DNA from: Acrasis kona
Taxonomy: Eukaryota > Heterolobosea > Eutetramitea > Acrasida > Acrasidae
Length of the DNA stretch: 28,139 nt
Reading direction: 5' to 3'
Assembly: GCA_026419775.2 (NCBI GenBank)
Contig: JAOPGA020001074.1
Location: 1-28,139 of the forward strand
In this document: positions 9,188 through 19,515 of the stretch, one piece after another
Layout of the letters: each line of letters begins with the position of its first letter
Position numbering within the stretch: the stretch's first letter is position 1
Position numbers and translations under genes: made by a program
Notes under the pieces: model-generated
The model's database searches: none
What the model saw: only the letters and a program-made list of their open reading frames with translations
What the model was told of the DNA's origin: nothing

Positions 9188-10392
9188 GTAAAGTTTCATT
9201 TTGGTTGTTGTAGTTTGGGGACAAACGAAGGTTTTTGTAAGAAAAGAAATCTGTTCATTAAATTATTTAGGTGATTGGTTCAGTTTTTGTTTAAATTGAA
9301 GTTCATTGAAATTTTTAATGTTGTGAAAACTAACAAAACAAACAAGTACATTGCTATCTATCTACTTACATCATGAACTACACAAAGAGAAATTACCCAA
9401 CTGTCAACAGTGTAAGGGAGTTGTCTACTGACAGCTTGAGAGAGGCACTTAAGATATTGACCAAAAGATTCCTAGGTGCTATGACCGCACATGAATCCTT
9501 AGTAGCAAAAGTATGGAGTTTGATCAAGAAAGAGGAAATACCGGAGATTATCCAAGCCTGTCCTCAACAGGAAAGAGCTCCGGGAGAGCCGTTGGGCAAC
9601 CAACCAAGGAACAACAATTTACAAGAGGATAACCAACTAAGGAACAACAATTCACAAGAGGACAAGAGAGCCTGGTTAAGAGAATTCAAAGCCAACTTTA
9701 CTGAGGCTATCCGCGAGGTCAAGGAACGGGCGGCGGACAATATCAAAACGTTAGTGGCGCATGCAAATGCCCAGGAAGCTACAATCAAATTAAAATTTGA
9801 AGTGGAAGAAGGCAAGAGAAGGTTGGAAGAGGACAGCTTAATGCCTCGCTTTACTACAAACCAAGGAGAAGAGAAGAGAACTTTTAGAAAGGAAGGAAAC
9901 CGCGGCAGCTAACAGGAGGGCTGAGTTCTTATTGGACAACCTCCCTGATATTTCAAGAACTCTATGCACTTTGAGGTACTACACAAGGCCATCACAAACA
10001 CACAAAAGTCACTAGATAATGGATTGTCGAAATTTTACATTGGGAACGTTTACAGTCGAGAAGTAGCAAGGTTGGATGCCAGCAAGAACGGTGATAAGAC
10101 CTTAGCGGAAAGATTGAAGCTTGCGGATGAGGAACTAGTCTTAGAAGCGGAGCTACTGCAAGGAAGAAGAGCAAATTACGCAACATACCTTAAGAGAGCG
10201 GAACAGCCATTCTGTGGGGACAAAGAGGAACCAAAAAGATTTGGAGTTGCATGCACCCACTGCTCAAAACCTGGACACAAGGATGAGAAATGCTTCACCA
10301 AGATTAAAGATATCCAAGCTGGAAGGCATCAGGCTGCCTCAATATCCGTTATAGTCCCAAACAAGTTTAATTTTTTGGAATATATGACATGA
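9188..10392 (+). mobile_element. Gag-like fossil with CCHC zinc knuckle
   Basis: Two long open stretches (9373-9912 and 9964-10392) encode a retroelement Gag-like protein. The first begins MNYTKRNYPTVNSVRELSTD, has a duplicated 11-residue motif (QPRNNNLQEDN / QLRNNNSQEDK) and a charged helical region. The second is helical and ends with a zinc knuckle, CTHCSKPGHKDEKC (CX2CX4HX4C), typical of nucleic-acid-binding Gag proteins. No protease, RT or integrase follows, and 9188-9372 looks like a 5' leader. The piece is broken in about two places. The family is uncertain; LTR/DIRS kin and LINE ORF1 are both possible, so it is treated as a fossil. Confidence 0.6.
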
Positions 10393-10683
10393 TCACCAGT
10401 TTTGAAAGATGTCCTATCCCTCTTAATTCTGTCAAGTTATTCAACCAAGGTCATAGTCTCTTGTTCACTACACCACCCCTTTCTAACTGCAATATCTACA
10501 CACTCTTGTCTTCTATCTTTATTTGGTTGTACATGAAAATGTTCAAATGGCAAATATTTCAATATACAACTTCTTGTGTACTTTTGTTCCTTGGAATAAC
10601 ATTTGCAATGTGTCTAGCACCCATTTTACAATGGTTATTGGTGCAGAAAGGCAACTTCTATATTTGGAAGTAATTTAATAAAA
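10393..10683. other. No gene seen
   Basis: This is an AT-rich stretch between the Gag-like fossil and the piggyBac remnant. A plus-strand hydrophobic reading frame exists here, but it has no start context and no family resemblance. Confidence 0.5.
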
Positions 10684-10689
10684 TCAACC

Positions 10690-11600
10690 TGCACTAAAGA
10701 GTGGTTCTGTGCCATGAAGTGTGCATTTCATTATAATGCTGACTGGTTGGTACAAAAAGCAAACGAAAAAAACAAGATGTTTTGGCTGCCTTTTATTTAC
10801 AATGTTGTTGATGAGACAATAATTTTATTCAAGGGTTGTTGGAAGGCGAGGCAGCATGTTTGTAGAAAGCCTCATGCAACTGGTATCAAACTGTTCTGCA
10901 TTGCTGATGACTGTGGCTACATCTATGACTTCTGGGTATATTAAGATTATCTCCAACATTTTGTTGTAGAAAAAGGGCAAAGTGCACACATTGTCACAGA
11001 CAGTTATGATGAATATAATTGTGATGAGTCTTTCATCTGTGCTCTTCCATTTTATGATTCTAAAAAGTGTAATTATCTAAGCAACGTGCCAAGCACCGAA
11101 ATATTAGAAACAATATATCAAAGAGCACGTCCAAGGCCAGAGATTGTTGTTTTACATAATAAATTTATGAATGGTATTGATGCTGGCATTTATTCAACAC
11201 AGAAACAAGAAGTGGACTACTGTTCTTTGGAAGTTTTTAGTGAAGCTATTTGTAACCCAAGCTCACAAAGTTAAAAATGAATTCCTTATAAGGGATGGAA
11301 AGAGGAAAATAACACAAAAGAAGTTTCTTCATAATGTTGTTCAGAATTTATGTAATTTTAAAAAATCACAACCACAGCACACCAGTCAGTCACCTACCAC
11401 TCTCGAAGTGCAAATTATAAAGGCAGATATATTACCTGTTTAAAGCAAGACAAAGACTCCAACACTACATATTACTGTGTTGGCTGTCAAATGCATATCC
11501 ACCCCCAATGCTGGTACTTACATCATACTGGACAGAGGGTAAAGCTTGTACCAGTACCTAAACAACATGTGGGAGCGAAGTTCAATAGATGCTCATTTAG
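10690..11600 (+). pseudogene. PiggyBac-type transposase remnant
   Basis: The plus-strand frames resemble DDE_Tnp_1_7. The segment at 10690-10944 reads VVDETIILFKGCWKARQHVC, then KPHATGIKLFCIADDCGYIY and DFWVY. It matches the family pattern DE-x-n-FKGR-x-n-KP-x-n-GIK-x-n-D-x-n-Y-x-DF-x-VY, with the first Asp kept. A later part (11086-11274) has VVLHNKFMNGIDAG, close to the family's YNKxMGGVD. The end (11455-11600) has YYCVGCQMHIHPQCWYLHHT, matching the Cys/His-rich C-terminal domain. An in-frame TAA follows DFWVY and at least two more interruptions exist. The N-terminus is absent. Terminal repeats and TTAA sites could not be assigned. Confidence 0.75.
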
Positions 11601-11699
11601 AATTCAACGTCTACAAAGATTAACTTGTCTTAGCACTCGTTGTGGTAGAAAAAAATCAATAAAAGGTGTTTGTTTGCTTGAGTTTGTTATTTTTCTAAC

Positions 11700-12240
11700 A
11701 AGTTCCGAGTGAGAAAGTACTTTCTATGCGAAGCGGACGAGGGCCCGACCCAGAGGTTGGCGGCTGAGGTGGAAAGTACTTTTGAAGAAGGAACAAGGCT
11801 AGAATGGTAATTTTTATATTTGTAGAGAAAGTAGCTGTTTATTACCGTTATCATAGTACCAAATATAATAAAAACAACCAAATTTGATAGATTGCTTGTA
11901 AAATGTCATCATTAAATGATATACAAATAGCATCAACCACAACCGTTAGACCACGCAGATTAGTTAAAAAAAAAGGTCACAAGGAATGAAACAAATGCCA
12001 AAGTTATAGAGAATCTTGAAGAAAATGATTTCAAAAGGATGGCAAGTGAGCCAATAATTCGCATGATTTTGAAGGCTACAGTTGCAAAGTATGAAAAGAA
12101 CTACAAGCTGTACGTGGCATTTGTTGAAAAAAGGAAACCGCATTTTGACTATAATGCAAAATCCATCCAATGTTTCTTAAAACATCTGTTAGACAGTGGT
12201 CACAAATCAAATATAACAATAAAGTTATAAAATTTGTCTA
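11700..12240 (+). mobile_element. Tyrosine-recombinase element, copy B (truncated)
   Basis: This is a second copy of the element at 7806-8920, in the opposite orientation. The leading end (AAGTTCCGAGTGAGAAAGTA onward, about 100 bases) aligns with copy A. It is followed by the same N-terminal domain: MASEPIIRMILKATVAKYEK, then KPHFDYNAKSIQCFLKHLLD and SGHKSN (12039-12230). The coding part stops after about 64 recognisable residues. From 12250 to 12365 three short CTTTCC-containing motifs may be the opposite end of the element, which would make this an internally deleted derivative. The catalytic domain is absent. Confidence 0.7.
11713..11783 (+). repeat. Paired GAAAGTACTTT palindromes at the element end
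   Basis: The perfect palindrome GAAAGTACTTTC (11713-11724) recurs as GAAAGTACTTTT at 11772-11783, flanking a GC-rich core. Copy A has the same pair (8894-8905 and a diverged form at 8835-8847). The arrangement looks like recombinase binding arms; that is inference. Confidence 0.5.
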
Positions 12241-12365
12241 AAAAAATATGAGGCCACTTTCCAAACACCTGCGGACAGCCTTCCGCTAATAAACGTCACT
12301 TTCCAGGGCGTGAGTTGAGTTCCATAGGCAGTGAAAATTAGCTTGGATTGTAAAATACTTTCCAC

Positions 12366-12980
12366 ATAAATAAAAAAACTGTTTTGCTTTATTGTCACAA
12401 TTTGTGTTTTTTATAGATTTCATTTATTTCTAGATTTTGACATGCAAAAAATAGAAATGTCAAATCAATCTTCCTTATTTGTTTAATAAAGCCCGCACAG
12501 CGTCATGAGGGTAAAAGCATTGGTGCCCTTGCCCTAGCTTAAGAGATATGTTAATATTACAACATAGCCACACATCAAGGATTGAGATTCCGAGGATTTA
12601 TACTTTGATGGACATGTTTCAACTTTGTTGTTTGAGTTGTGGGTTTGATTCCGGTGGGGGATTTTGTACTTCTTATATACCCTATTATTCACACCCATTA
12701 CAACATTGACACATACTATACTATTAGGTTTCATTCAAAATTTCAACTTACAGTTTTCAAAGATTAACTCTGAAAATCACATTTGCTACTACATTATCAT
12801 TAACTTTTACTTTACATTTATATCACTCACCAACTAAAATACATGATGCGATGGTCAGGATCAATAAGTTAAATAGTAAATTTATTAATAATTACAAAAA
12901 TTGAGGGTTGAATGGCTTCCTGTTACACTACTCCTTTGTCGGTAAACATTGTGTAAAGAAATCCATTTTGTATTTGGTGT
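12366..12980. other. Intergenic, no gene seen
   Basis: AT-rich DNA without a coding-like frame on either strand. It separates the recombinase element from the hairpin pair and the MULE locus. Confidence 0.5.
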
Positions 12981-13046
12981 ATTGATGCGAAGCATCAATG
13001 CAGGTGTCCCGCAGGTTTGTTGGGTCATTGATGCGAAGCATCAATG
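12981..13046 (+). repeat. Two GCGAAGC mini-hairpins, 46-base spacing
   Basis: Stem ATTGATGC, loop GAA, stem GCATCAAT lies at 12981-12999. The same hairpin, extended to a 9-base stem (CATTGATGC / GCATCAATG), lies at 13026-13046. The core GCGAAGC is a DNA sequence known to fold into an unusually stable mini-hairpin. They fall at and just beyond the 3' end of the small minus-strand gene. Confidence 0.8.
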
Positions 13047-13484
13047 TGTTTGTTCTTGGGTGGTGATATGGAGTTAGAGAGGAACTGGTCCATGTGAGAT
13101 TGGGTGGTGGTTTTGATGATGGTTGGGGGTTTGAAAGGTGGGTTATTGGAGGTGTCTGGAAAGTTGATAGCTTGGACCAAAGATTTTTGTACCTTCGCGC
13201 TTTTGTTTTTTGCGAGCCTTTGACTTCAACTTTTTTGTAGGTGAAGTGACGGAGAGGTAGTTGTGAGTGACATGGTGTCCAGTGGGGGCTGGAGATGTGG
13301 GGGTAGGGGTTGTGGTTGTGAAGAAGTATACAAAGTCCAAGGAGTTCACTTTTCCACTCGAGAGTGCTGGGGTCTCTTCGTCATCAGAGTACATGAGGTC
13401 ATCGAAACTATCGGAGGATGGTTGATGTGGTTGTGGCATAGACAGTGACAAAAGCTGGTCCATTTTTTGTAGCAGGGTGTCCAT
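13025..13484 (-). pseudogene. Small Pro/Ser-rich gene divergent from the MULE gene
   Basis: I do not recognise the product. The minus-strand start ATG at 13484 gives MDTLLQKMDQLLSLSMPQPH, then an acidic patch (DDLMYSDDEETPALSSGKVN), a Thr/Pro run and a basic KKLKSKARKKQK that could direct nuclear entry. Near 13200 the natural-looking sequence moves to another frame (KVQKSLVQAINFPDTSNNPP, FKPPTIIKTTTQ, MDQFLSNSISPPKNKH), ending in TGA at 13025-13027. One frameshift is therefore likely. Product length would be about 153 residues. Its start is 126 bases from the ATG of the MULE transposase on the other strand, so it could be a second gene of that transposon sharing its promoter region. Confidence 0.45.
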
Positions 13485-13610
13485 GTTGAGGTTTGTTCTA
13501 TCTACTGTTGTCCGGGTGGTGATGTATCATTAGAGGATTCTGGATCCGAGTCATCTGATTTTGAAGACATCGACAGTGATGACGAGGAAGAAGAAGATAG
13601 TCAAAAAACA
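13485..13610 (+). promoter_or_regulatory. Divergent promoter region or upstream MULE exon
   Basis: The MULE frame stays open upstream to 13473 and encodes a very acidic run (SGSESSDFEDIDSDDEEEE) just before the ATG at 13611, with no in-frame ATG. Either this is leader, or the true start lies in an earlier exon joined by splicing. It also separates the two divergent starts. Confidence 0.4.
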
Positions 13611-16134
13611 ATGAGGTGGGACAAATCTGATGAATGCTCCTGTACTTCATGCTCAAGTACTACTGGGCACAGTGGGTATTATTTCAACAAGAGGCTATGT
13701 AAATTGTATCAAAAAGATCGGAAGAAGTTCACATTTCCAAACGCGAAGTCGAAGTCTTATACTGTGATGAGGACAGTTATACCAGGAGAACTCCGTAAAG
13801 TATACAATGACCATCCTTTTTGCCAGGCAAAGTGGGATTGGCGTCAACATGCTGTCTCTGAAAAGGTCAAACATCTACATGATGAAGATAATCCACTTCC
13901 AGAGCCTGTTATAAAGAGCGGAAAGTGTTTGTACAAGGTACCCAAGAAGCCTGTGACTTTTAATAACATCAGTACATCATACGCTTCATGCAGGGATGAC
14001 ACATGCAAAGCCTTTGGAAAGTGTTCTGCACAATTAAAAGTTGTAACTCGCCGCACAAGAGATGATGTCATTGTTTGTGATTTAGTCGGACATGGAAAAC
14101 ATGTTAAAAAATTCCACCCGAAGCTGGATCAACTTCCTAGATGCATGGTGCTGCGTACAAAACTCCAAGAGCTAATTGAGAGTGGTGCTGCTAACTCTGA
14201 ATTACAGGAGTACATATGTACAGAGTACAACCGACATGACGATCCATTCCTTGACCACCGCTACGACTACTCTATGACCCAATTATCGCAGCTACGTTAT
14301 TCGGTCAACCACAAGAAGAATAAAGCATTGTCGGAGAGGTTTGAATCTGCCCTTGACTTTGTAAAGGAAGTACTGGACAAGAATGAGGACATAGTTCCCA
14401 TCGAGACCATTGGTGGAAGAGACATTGATGACATGACCCCAACCGATTTCCAGTTTCTTTTTGTATCAAAGAAAGAGCTTGAGAAAAGTCGTGATTTTAT
14501 TAAAAGTATAGTCGGTGTAGACGCTGATCATAAATTCTGTTGGGATGAGCTCCAAAAAGTTCGTAAAGACCATGGTGTCCCCATCCAAGTTTGGACCTCT
14601 CAAGACAAATATAAAAGTACTTGCATTCCGTTTGTTTCCATTACTTCCGTGCATGATAGTGATAGTCTATCAAAAGTTATATTGGCAATAGAGAAGTACC
14701 TTCATGATATGGACAAACCCATATTAAATAAAAACGAGACATGGGAGGTTACTTTAATGGTTGACGATGGTGCTGTTGAAAAGCTCGCAGCATTCAAGGC
14801 GAAGAAGGAAATCTTGATATGTGTGTTTCACATCAAGCAAAGCATCCGGCGTTGGATTAAAAGTAAAAAGAACAAAGTGCTTCCAAAGGAGAATCTTGAT
14901 GATGTCATGTCTCTAGTGTCTTGCATGATTGCTTCGAAGTCGAAGGAGGAGTACCTTGTACACTACAAAAAGATGAGAAGACAGTTCAGAAAATTTGTAG
15001 ATACTTACTTTAATCCAACATGGCATGATGAGCAGTATGAGAAGCCATTCTACGAGCGGTGGTCTTCAATCAACCGTCTTAGCGCTTATGGAATGTGGTA
15101 CACAAACAATATCTGTGAGGCTCGTTTTNGGTATTTTAATTTTTTAGTCAACTTAAACTAACCAATAATGTAGTGTTTGGTCAAGAATCATAAAATGTGT
15201 GAAGTTGAATCGGTTGGATAAGTTGCTCCGCCAAGTTGTGGCATTCCTCAAAAACAGCACATACAACGACAGGTTTAAACGTTACAACAACCGTTCAAAA
15301 TCACATAAGCATGCGTTGGCTCGCCTCCGAACCGCCCACNTAATTATCCAAAATGGTGTGAATAAGAAGTTCAAGGTTAGAGAAGAAAGTGCCGCAGGAC
15401 AATTTACAGTGTATAGCAAGGATACAAACTCAACATACACAACAGATCTTAAGTACCTTTTGTGCTCATGCCAGGATTACTTTAATGGAGGCGGAAAACC
15501 ATGCAAACACATTAACCTTCTCGCATTAATGCTCGCAAAGAAGAAGAAGTGGAGGATTGACTGCAATGATCCAGATGTACTGCACAAGGCGGTTGTTGCA
15601 CATTACTGGCCCGATCTTGTAAAGACTCCTCGCCCGGTCCACCACTTGACAAACCCAAGAGCACTGTCAAACATTGCTATGGCACCAGCGAGAGGTTATT
15701 CAAAGAGCCCAACACGTACAGTTATGCTAGCAATGCAACGACGCAGGCGTTCGAGGAGCGTTGGCAGCCGATCATCTCCAAAAGTAACTCAACGAACTGC
15801 TTTGTTGCCTGCACTTATTGAAGACGTTGAGCCACTTGAAGATGCAGATGGTCAAGTACTAGAGGTGGAAGAGCAGGAAAATGTAGAGCCGGCGATTGAA
15901 CAGCATGTGATGGGGACTCACAATACCCAACAACCAAAGGATAATGAGCTGGATATTGCAAGTCCTCGCGAAGAAGATGTCATTTCAACCACTGTAATGA
16001 GACGACGTCCAAAAAGATTCCGCTCGCCTAAACCTGTTTCGGATCCTGTTGAAGAGACTTTACAAGATAATGCAACAACACCGCTCGTAACGTCAACAAC
16101 TCCAGTGAAGAAAAGAAGAAGAGTGGACAAATAA
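13611..16134 (+). CDS. MULE transposase with SWIM finger, apparently intact
   Basis: Exons 13611-15130 and 15174-16134 give 2481 bases, 826 residues plus stop. It is a Mutator-like DDE transposase acting in the nucleus on its own element ends. The N-terminal part has CSCTSC and an FLYWCH-like Cys/His module (YASCRDDTCKAFGKCSAQLK, then HGKH). The catalytic region shows D304 (VGVDADHKF), D385 (LMVDDGAVEKLAAF), C404-x2-H407 (ILICVFHIKQS) and E503 (NNICEARF). Exon 2 carries a SWIM zinc finger, CSCQDYFNGGGKPCKH (Cys codons at 15463, 15469 and 15502; His at 15508), and a basic, Ser/Arg-rich C-terminus ending KKRRRVDK, a likely nuclear signal. Ambiguous bases at 15129 and 15340 cost one residue each. 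No stops were found. Terminal inverted repeats were not found by eye. Confidence 0.88.
15131..15173 (+). other. 43-base intron in the MULE gene
   Basis: The intron starts GTATTTTAATTT and ends AATGTAG, with a CTAAC branch-like site 12 bases before the acceptor. Removing it joins the two open frames exactly (NG|T, then GTT TGG TCA AGA). Unspliced, the first frame ends at TAA (15159-15161) and the second exon has no suitable ATG. Confidence 0.85.
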
Positions 16135-16462
16135 AAGAGACATTTGTATTAATTACTTTGATGTTAGTTCATATGAAAAGACATGTTACATTAAATCTTG
16201 GTATGGTTATATTAAAACATACACCGTTTATTTTGTCCTCTATATCAACAAAGAGCATATTATGATGACAAAATTAAAATGTTTAGGGATCAATTTCGAC
16301 ATTTTTATATATTCTGATAGAGCGTGGAATAATATGTAGGGTGTGCGAATGTGTTCTTAATTGATTTTTATTATTGACCGAGTTATCATCGTTGATACTG
16401 TCGAAAATTGGAAAGAGAAGATAATTTTTGGAAAAATAAACAATTTATTGGAAAGGTAGTTG
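16135..16462. other. 3' flank of the MULE gene, no gene seen
   Basis: AT-rich non-coding DNA that should contain the MULE terminal region. I could not match it by eye to an inverted copy upstream of 13143. Confidence 0.5.
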
Positions 16463-17777
16463 ACTGCTTGTAGAGACGGGGGGTTGATTCACGATTATAT
16501 TCAAAAATCCTTCTCCAAACGTTATAACCCACCGGAGTACATGCCCCCCATCCCCCAAGAATCCATAGACCTACTTAGGCGTACCTCCTCCCCCTGGACT
16601 GACGCCACTACCTCCGCCTTTACAGCAGCTGTTTCCGCAGAAGAATGGGATGAAGCTATTGAATCTACCTCCGCTACACCCAGTATTGATGGCCTTCATG
16701 GGAAAATTTGGACATCTCTTCCATCAGATATTCAAGCACACCTACCGATTGTTGCTACTAGAATTATCAAAGGTGAGGAAGAAATTCCTGCATCTCTTAA
16801 AGAAGCCTACGTATCCCTTATCCCCAAAACTTCTAATCCATCAGACCTCCTCATCCTCTCCAAATTCCGCCCCATTGCAGTCCTTCCCGTTATCTACAGA
16901 GCACTACTGGCGATTATCAACAGACGACTGATGNACGGTCTGTTGAAATCCTCCACATTATCAATTTTTCAAAGGGGGTTCATTCCTAATGGATCATGCT
17001 CTGATCTTACTACAACCATGCTCGCCCTCCTTACTGACGCAAAATGTCGCAAACAGGACCTCTATCTCTCCCTCATTGACTTCACCTACGCCTATGGGAG
17101 TGTAGTTCACGAACGCCTGTTTGAACTCCTCCCCCTACTCGGTCTACCTCTCCAAGTTACATCCCTTATCCAATCCATTTACAAAGACCACTCTATCAAA
17201 GTACGGACTGCCTACGGTCTCACTGAGAAGATCCACGTCACCATGGGTGTTCCTCAAGGCGACCCGCTAAGCCCAACGATCTTTAACCTGTATATCGAAA
17301 TTATATTCAGAGCTCTCATTGACAAGGATATGAAGTGTCTTGGTAGGAATCTACTTGGCTACAAGATCCCCCACTCTCCATCTCTCCCCCATCATGGGTT
17401 ATGCTGATGATCTCGCTCTTACCGCAAGCAAGCTTACCAGCCGAAATGCTGCTCTAAATATACTTTCACATCACTCTACTACCCTCTGCCTCTCTATCAA
17501 TGGTGCGAAGAGTGTTCTTATCTCTTATATACATAAAAATAGGAAAGTTCTAATGGGTGACAACCCCTTCTCGGACTTTTCTATGAGCTTGAAGGGGGGC
17601 TATTATTTGGGGAGGATTCCAATTGACAACTACCTGTACGCCAATTTGCGACAGGTAGGTACTTTATGTCCAATGTTGACATTAATCTGGCAAAGATGTA
17701 TGACGTATTCAAAGAATGGTATAGACAACTACATGCAAAGCATACCAAAGTCGAGATTACTAACAAGACTGTATTAG
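16463..17777 (+). pseudogene. LINE reverse transcriptase (5'-truncated, one frameshift)
   Basis: This is a non-LTR reverse transcriptase domain that copies element RNA at the nicked target. There is no ATG, so it starts inside ORF2. Motifs in order: TPSIDGLHGKIW (finger), VSLIPKTSNPSDLLILSKFR and PIAVLPVIYR (motifs 1-2), LSLIDFTYAYGSV (motif A), GVPQGDPLSPTIFNLY (motif B) and GYADDLALTA (motif C). The thumb follows, with GGYYLGRIP. Between motifs B and C, near 17390, the frame shifts once in a pyrimidine-rich run. One ambiguous base lies at 16934. C-rich codon use resembles LINE-A, so this may be the RT part of that family, but no overlap exists to prove it. The minus-strand fragment at 22248-22530 is a relative. 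Confidence 0.85.
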
Positions 17778-17860
17778 ACAAAATGCAGCGTTTCAGCGCG
17801 TTACAATTTAGTCCCAGTTTTACAAAATTTATCCGCTGCTTCATTTCCAGGAATGTTTGA
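17640..17860 (+). other. Coding-like tail, unassigned
   Basis: One frame reads MSNVDINLAKMYDVFKEWYR, then QLHAKHTKVEITNKTVLDKM and QRFSAL, ending TGA at 17858-17860. Base use is less C-rich than in the RT just upstream, which suggests a junction near 17640 with another unknown element. I recognise no domain. Confidence 0.3.
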
Positions 17861-18090
17861 ATAATCACACTAAAAATCAAGTCAACTTGTCAATTTGAAA
17901 ATTGGAATTTATGTTAATACCCCTGGTAGTTACCACTATTTGATAGATATTACCGGTGGTTGCTACTATATTTTACGGAATTAGCATTATTTATTACCAC
18001 ATTTTCCGCCTATTAAAAGATCAAAAATCAAAAAGCTTGGGTTTAGGCAGAAATTAATTTGATTTTTTATGAAGTAATATAGGTCGATAT

Positions 18091-19515
18091 GCTCAAATGT
18101 GCGTATCGGGAGTTTTTGTTAGTAGATTTTCAACTTCAGCTTTGACTTAGCGAAGGTTGATTTTGAAACTCCCGATACGAATATCTGAGCTTCCTAAGCA
18201 TTTTAGCTTAAGAAAAAATCAAAATTCAAAAAGCTTGGGTTTGATTCAAATTGATTTTTGATTTTTTAATGAGGTAATATAGGTCAATATGCTCAAATAT
18301 ACGTATCGGGAGTTTTCGTCCATTGCTTTGCAACTTTACCTTAGAGTTGGTAAGAGTCGGTTCTTAAATCCCCGATACGAATATTTGAGCTTACTATGAA
18401 TAATGGCTCAAGAAAAATTAAAAAATTAAAAAGTTAGGGTTTGTAACAAAATAATTTATTAACTTTTTCTGTAGTTATCTGGGCCAGATTGCTTAAATAT
18501 ACGTACCTAGTTTCAGTTGCCAGCTTATCAACTCCACCATTGAGTCAGTGAGGGTCGATTCTTTAATTTCCGATACTAACATCTGAGCTTTCTAAGCATG
18601 ATGGCTCATAATAAAAATAAAAATCGTTAAGCTTGGGTCTATATCGAAATCAATTTTTGATTTTTTCTGAGAGAATATTGGTTAAGACGCCTATATATAC
18701 GTATCGGCAGTATTCGTCACTGGGTTTTCAACTTTGTCTTCGAGTCAGCGAAAGTTGATTCTAAAATTCCCGATACGAGTATCTGAGCTTCCCAAGCATA
18801 ATAGCTCAAGAAAAAATTAAAAGTTAAAAAGTTTGGGTTTATGTCTTAATCAAATCTTAATTTTTTCTCCAGTAATATTGGTTAGAATGCTCAAATGTGC
18901 GTATCTAAAGTTTCTGTTACTAGCTTTTCAACTTCATCAGAAGTTAACATAGGTCACTTTTAAAATCCCCGATACGATTATTTGAGCTTATTAAGCATAG
19001 TAGTTCGAGAAAAAAAATAAAAAAATAAAAAACTTGGGTTTGTGTAGAAATCAATTTTTTAATTTTATAATAATGGTATATAATATAGGGTAAAGCACCT
19101 AAAAATACGTATCTGGAATTTCGTCCCCAGCTTTTCGACTTTACCTTTGAGTCGGTAATTTGGGTCATTCGTGATAGTGCTAGAAAAAACCAAAAAATAA
19201 TTCATCCCAAACCCAAGATAACGATTTTTTGATTCTTTTCTTAAGCTAATATGCTTAAAATGCTCAAATATTTGTATCCGGAATTAAAGAATCAACTCTC
19301 ATTGACTCCATGGTGAAGTTGAAATACCGGGAACGAAAACTCCGAATATGCATATTTAAGTATTCTAACCTATAATATTTCAGAAAAAAATTATAAATCG
19401 ATTTTGACACAAACCCAAACTCTCTAATTTTGATTTTTTTCTTGAGCTATTATGCTTAGGAAGCTCAAATAATCGTATCGGGAATTAAAGAATCAACTCT
19501 CACTGACTCTATGGT
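18091..19515 (+). repeat. Array of palindromic units, 200-base period
   Basis: Eight units are visible. Six run in direct order, starting at about 18091, 18291, 18491, 18689, 18889 and 19095. Two follow in reverse orientation at about 19261 and 19472. In the best unit, 25-base arms (18091-18115, beginning GCTCAAATGTGCGTATCGGG, and 18166-18190) pair with three mismatches around a spacer of about 50 bases. A roughly 100-base AT-rich linker follows, containing AAAGCTTGGGTTT. Arm cores CGTATCGGG and CCCGATACG are the best-kept parts. The last unit is joined to the end of the DIRS-like ORF. Confidence 0.85.

Noticed and set aside
10389-10673. A hydrophobic 94-codon frame that might be a membrane protein.
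   Set aside because: AT-rich DNA easily gives such frames; there is no promoter, no start context and no family resemblance.
15131-15147. A 17-base GT...AG intron in the MULE gene.
   Set aside because: It leaves a stop soon after, whereas the 43-base intron to 15173 has a branch site and joins both exons in frame.
18944-19168. A minus-strand frame of 74 codons with a hydrophobic C-terminus.
   Set aside because: It lies wholly in the palindromic array and is not kept in other units.
18091-19515. Regular repeats considered as a CRISPR-like array.
   Set aside because: The 200-base period, palindromic units and eukaryotic setting do not fit; the spacers are related to each other.
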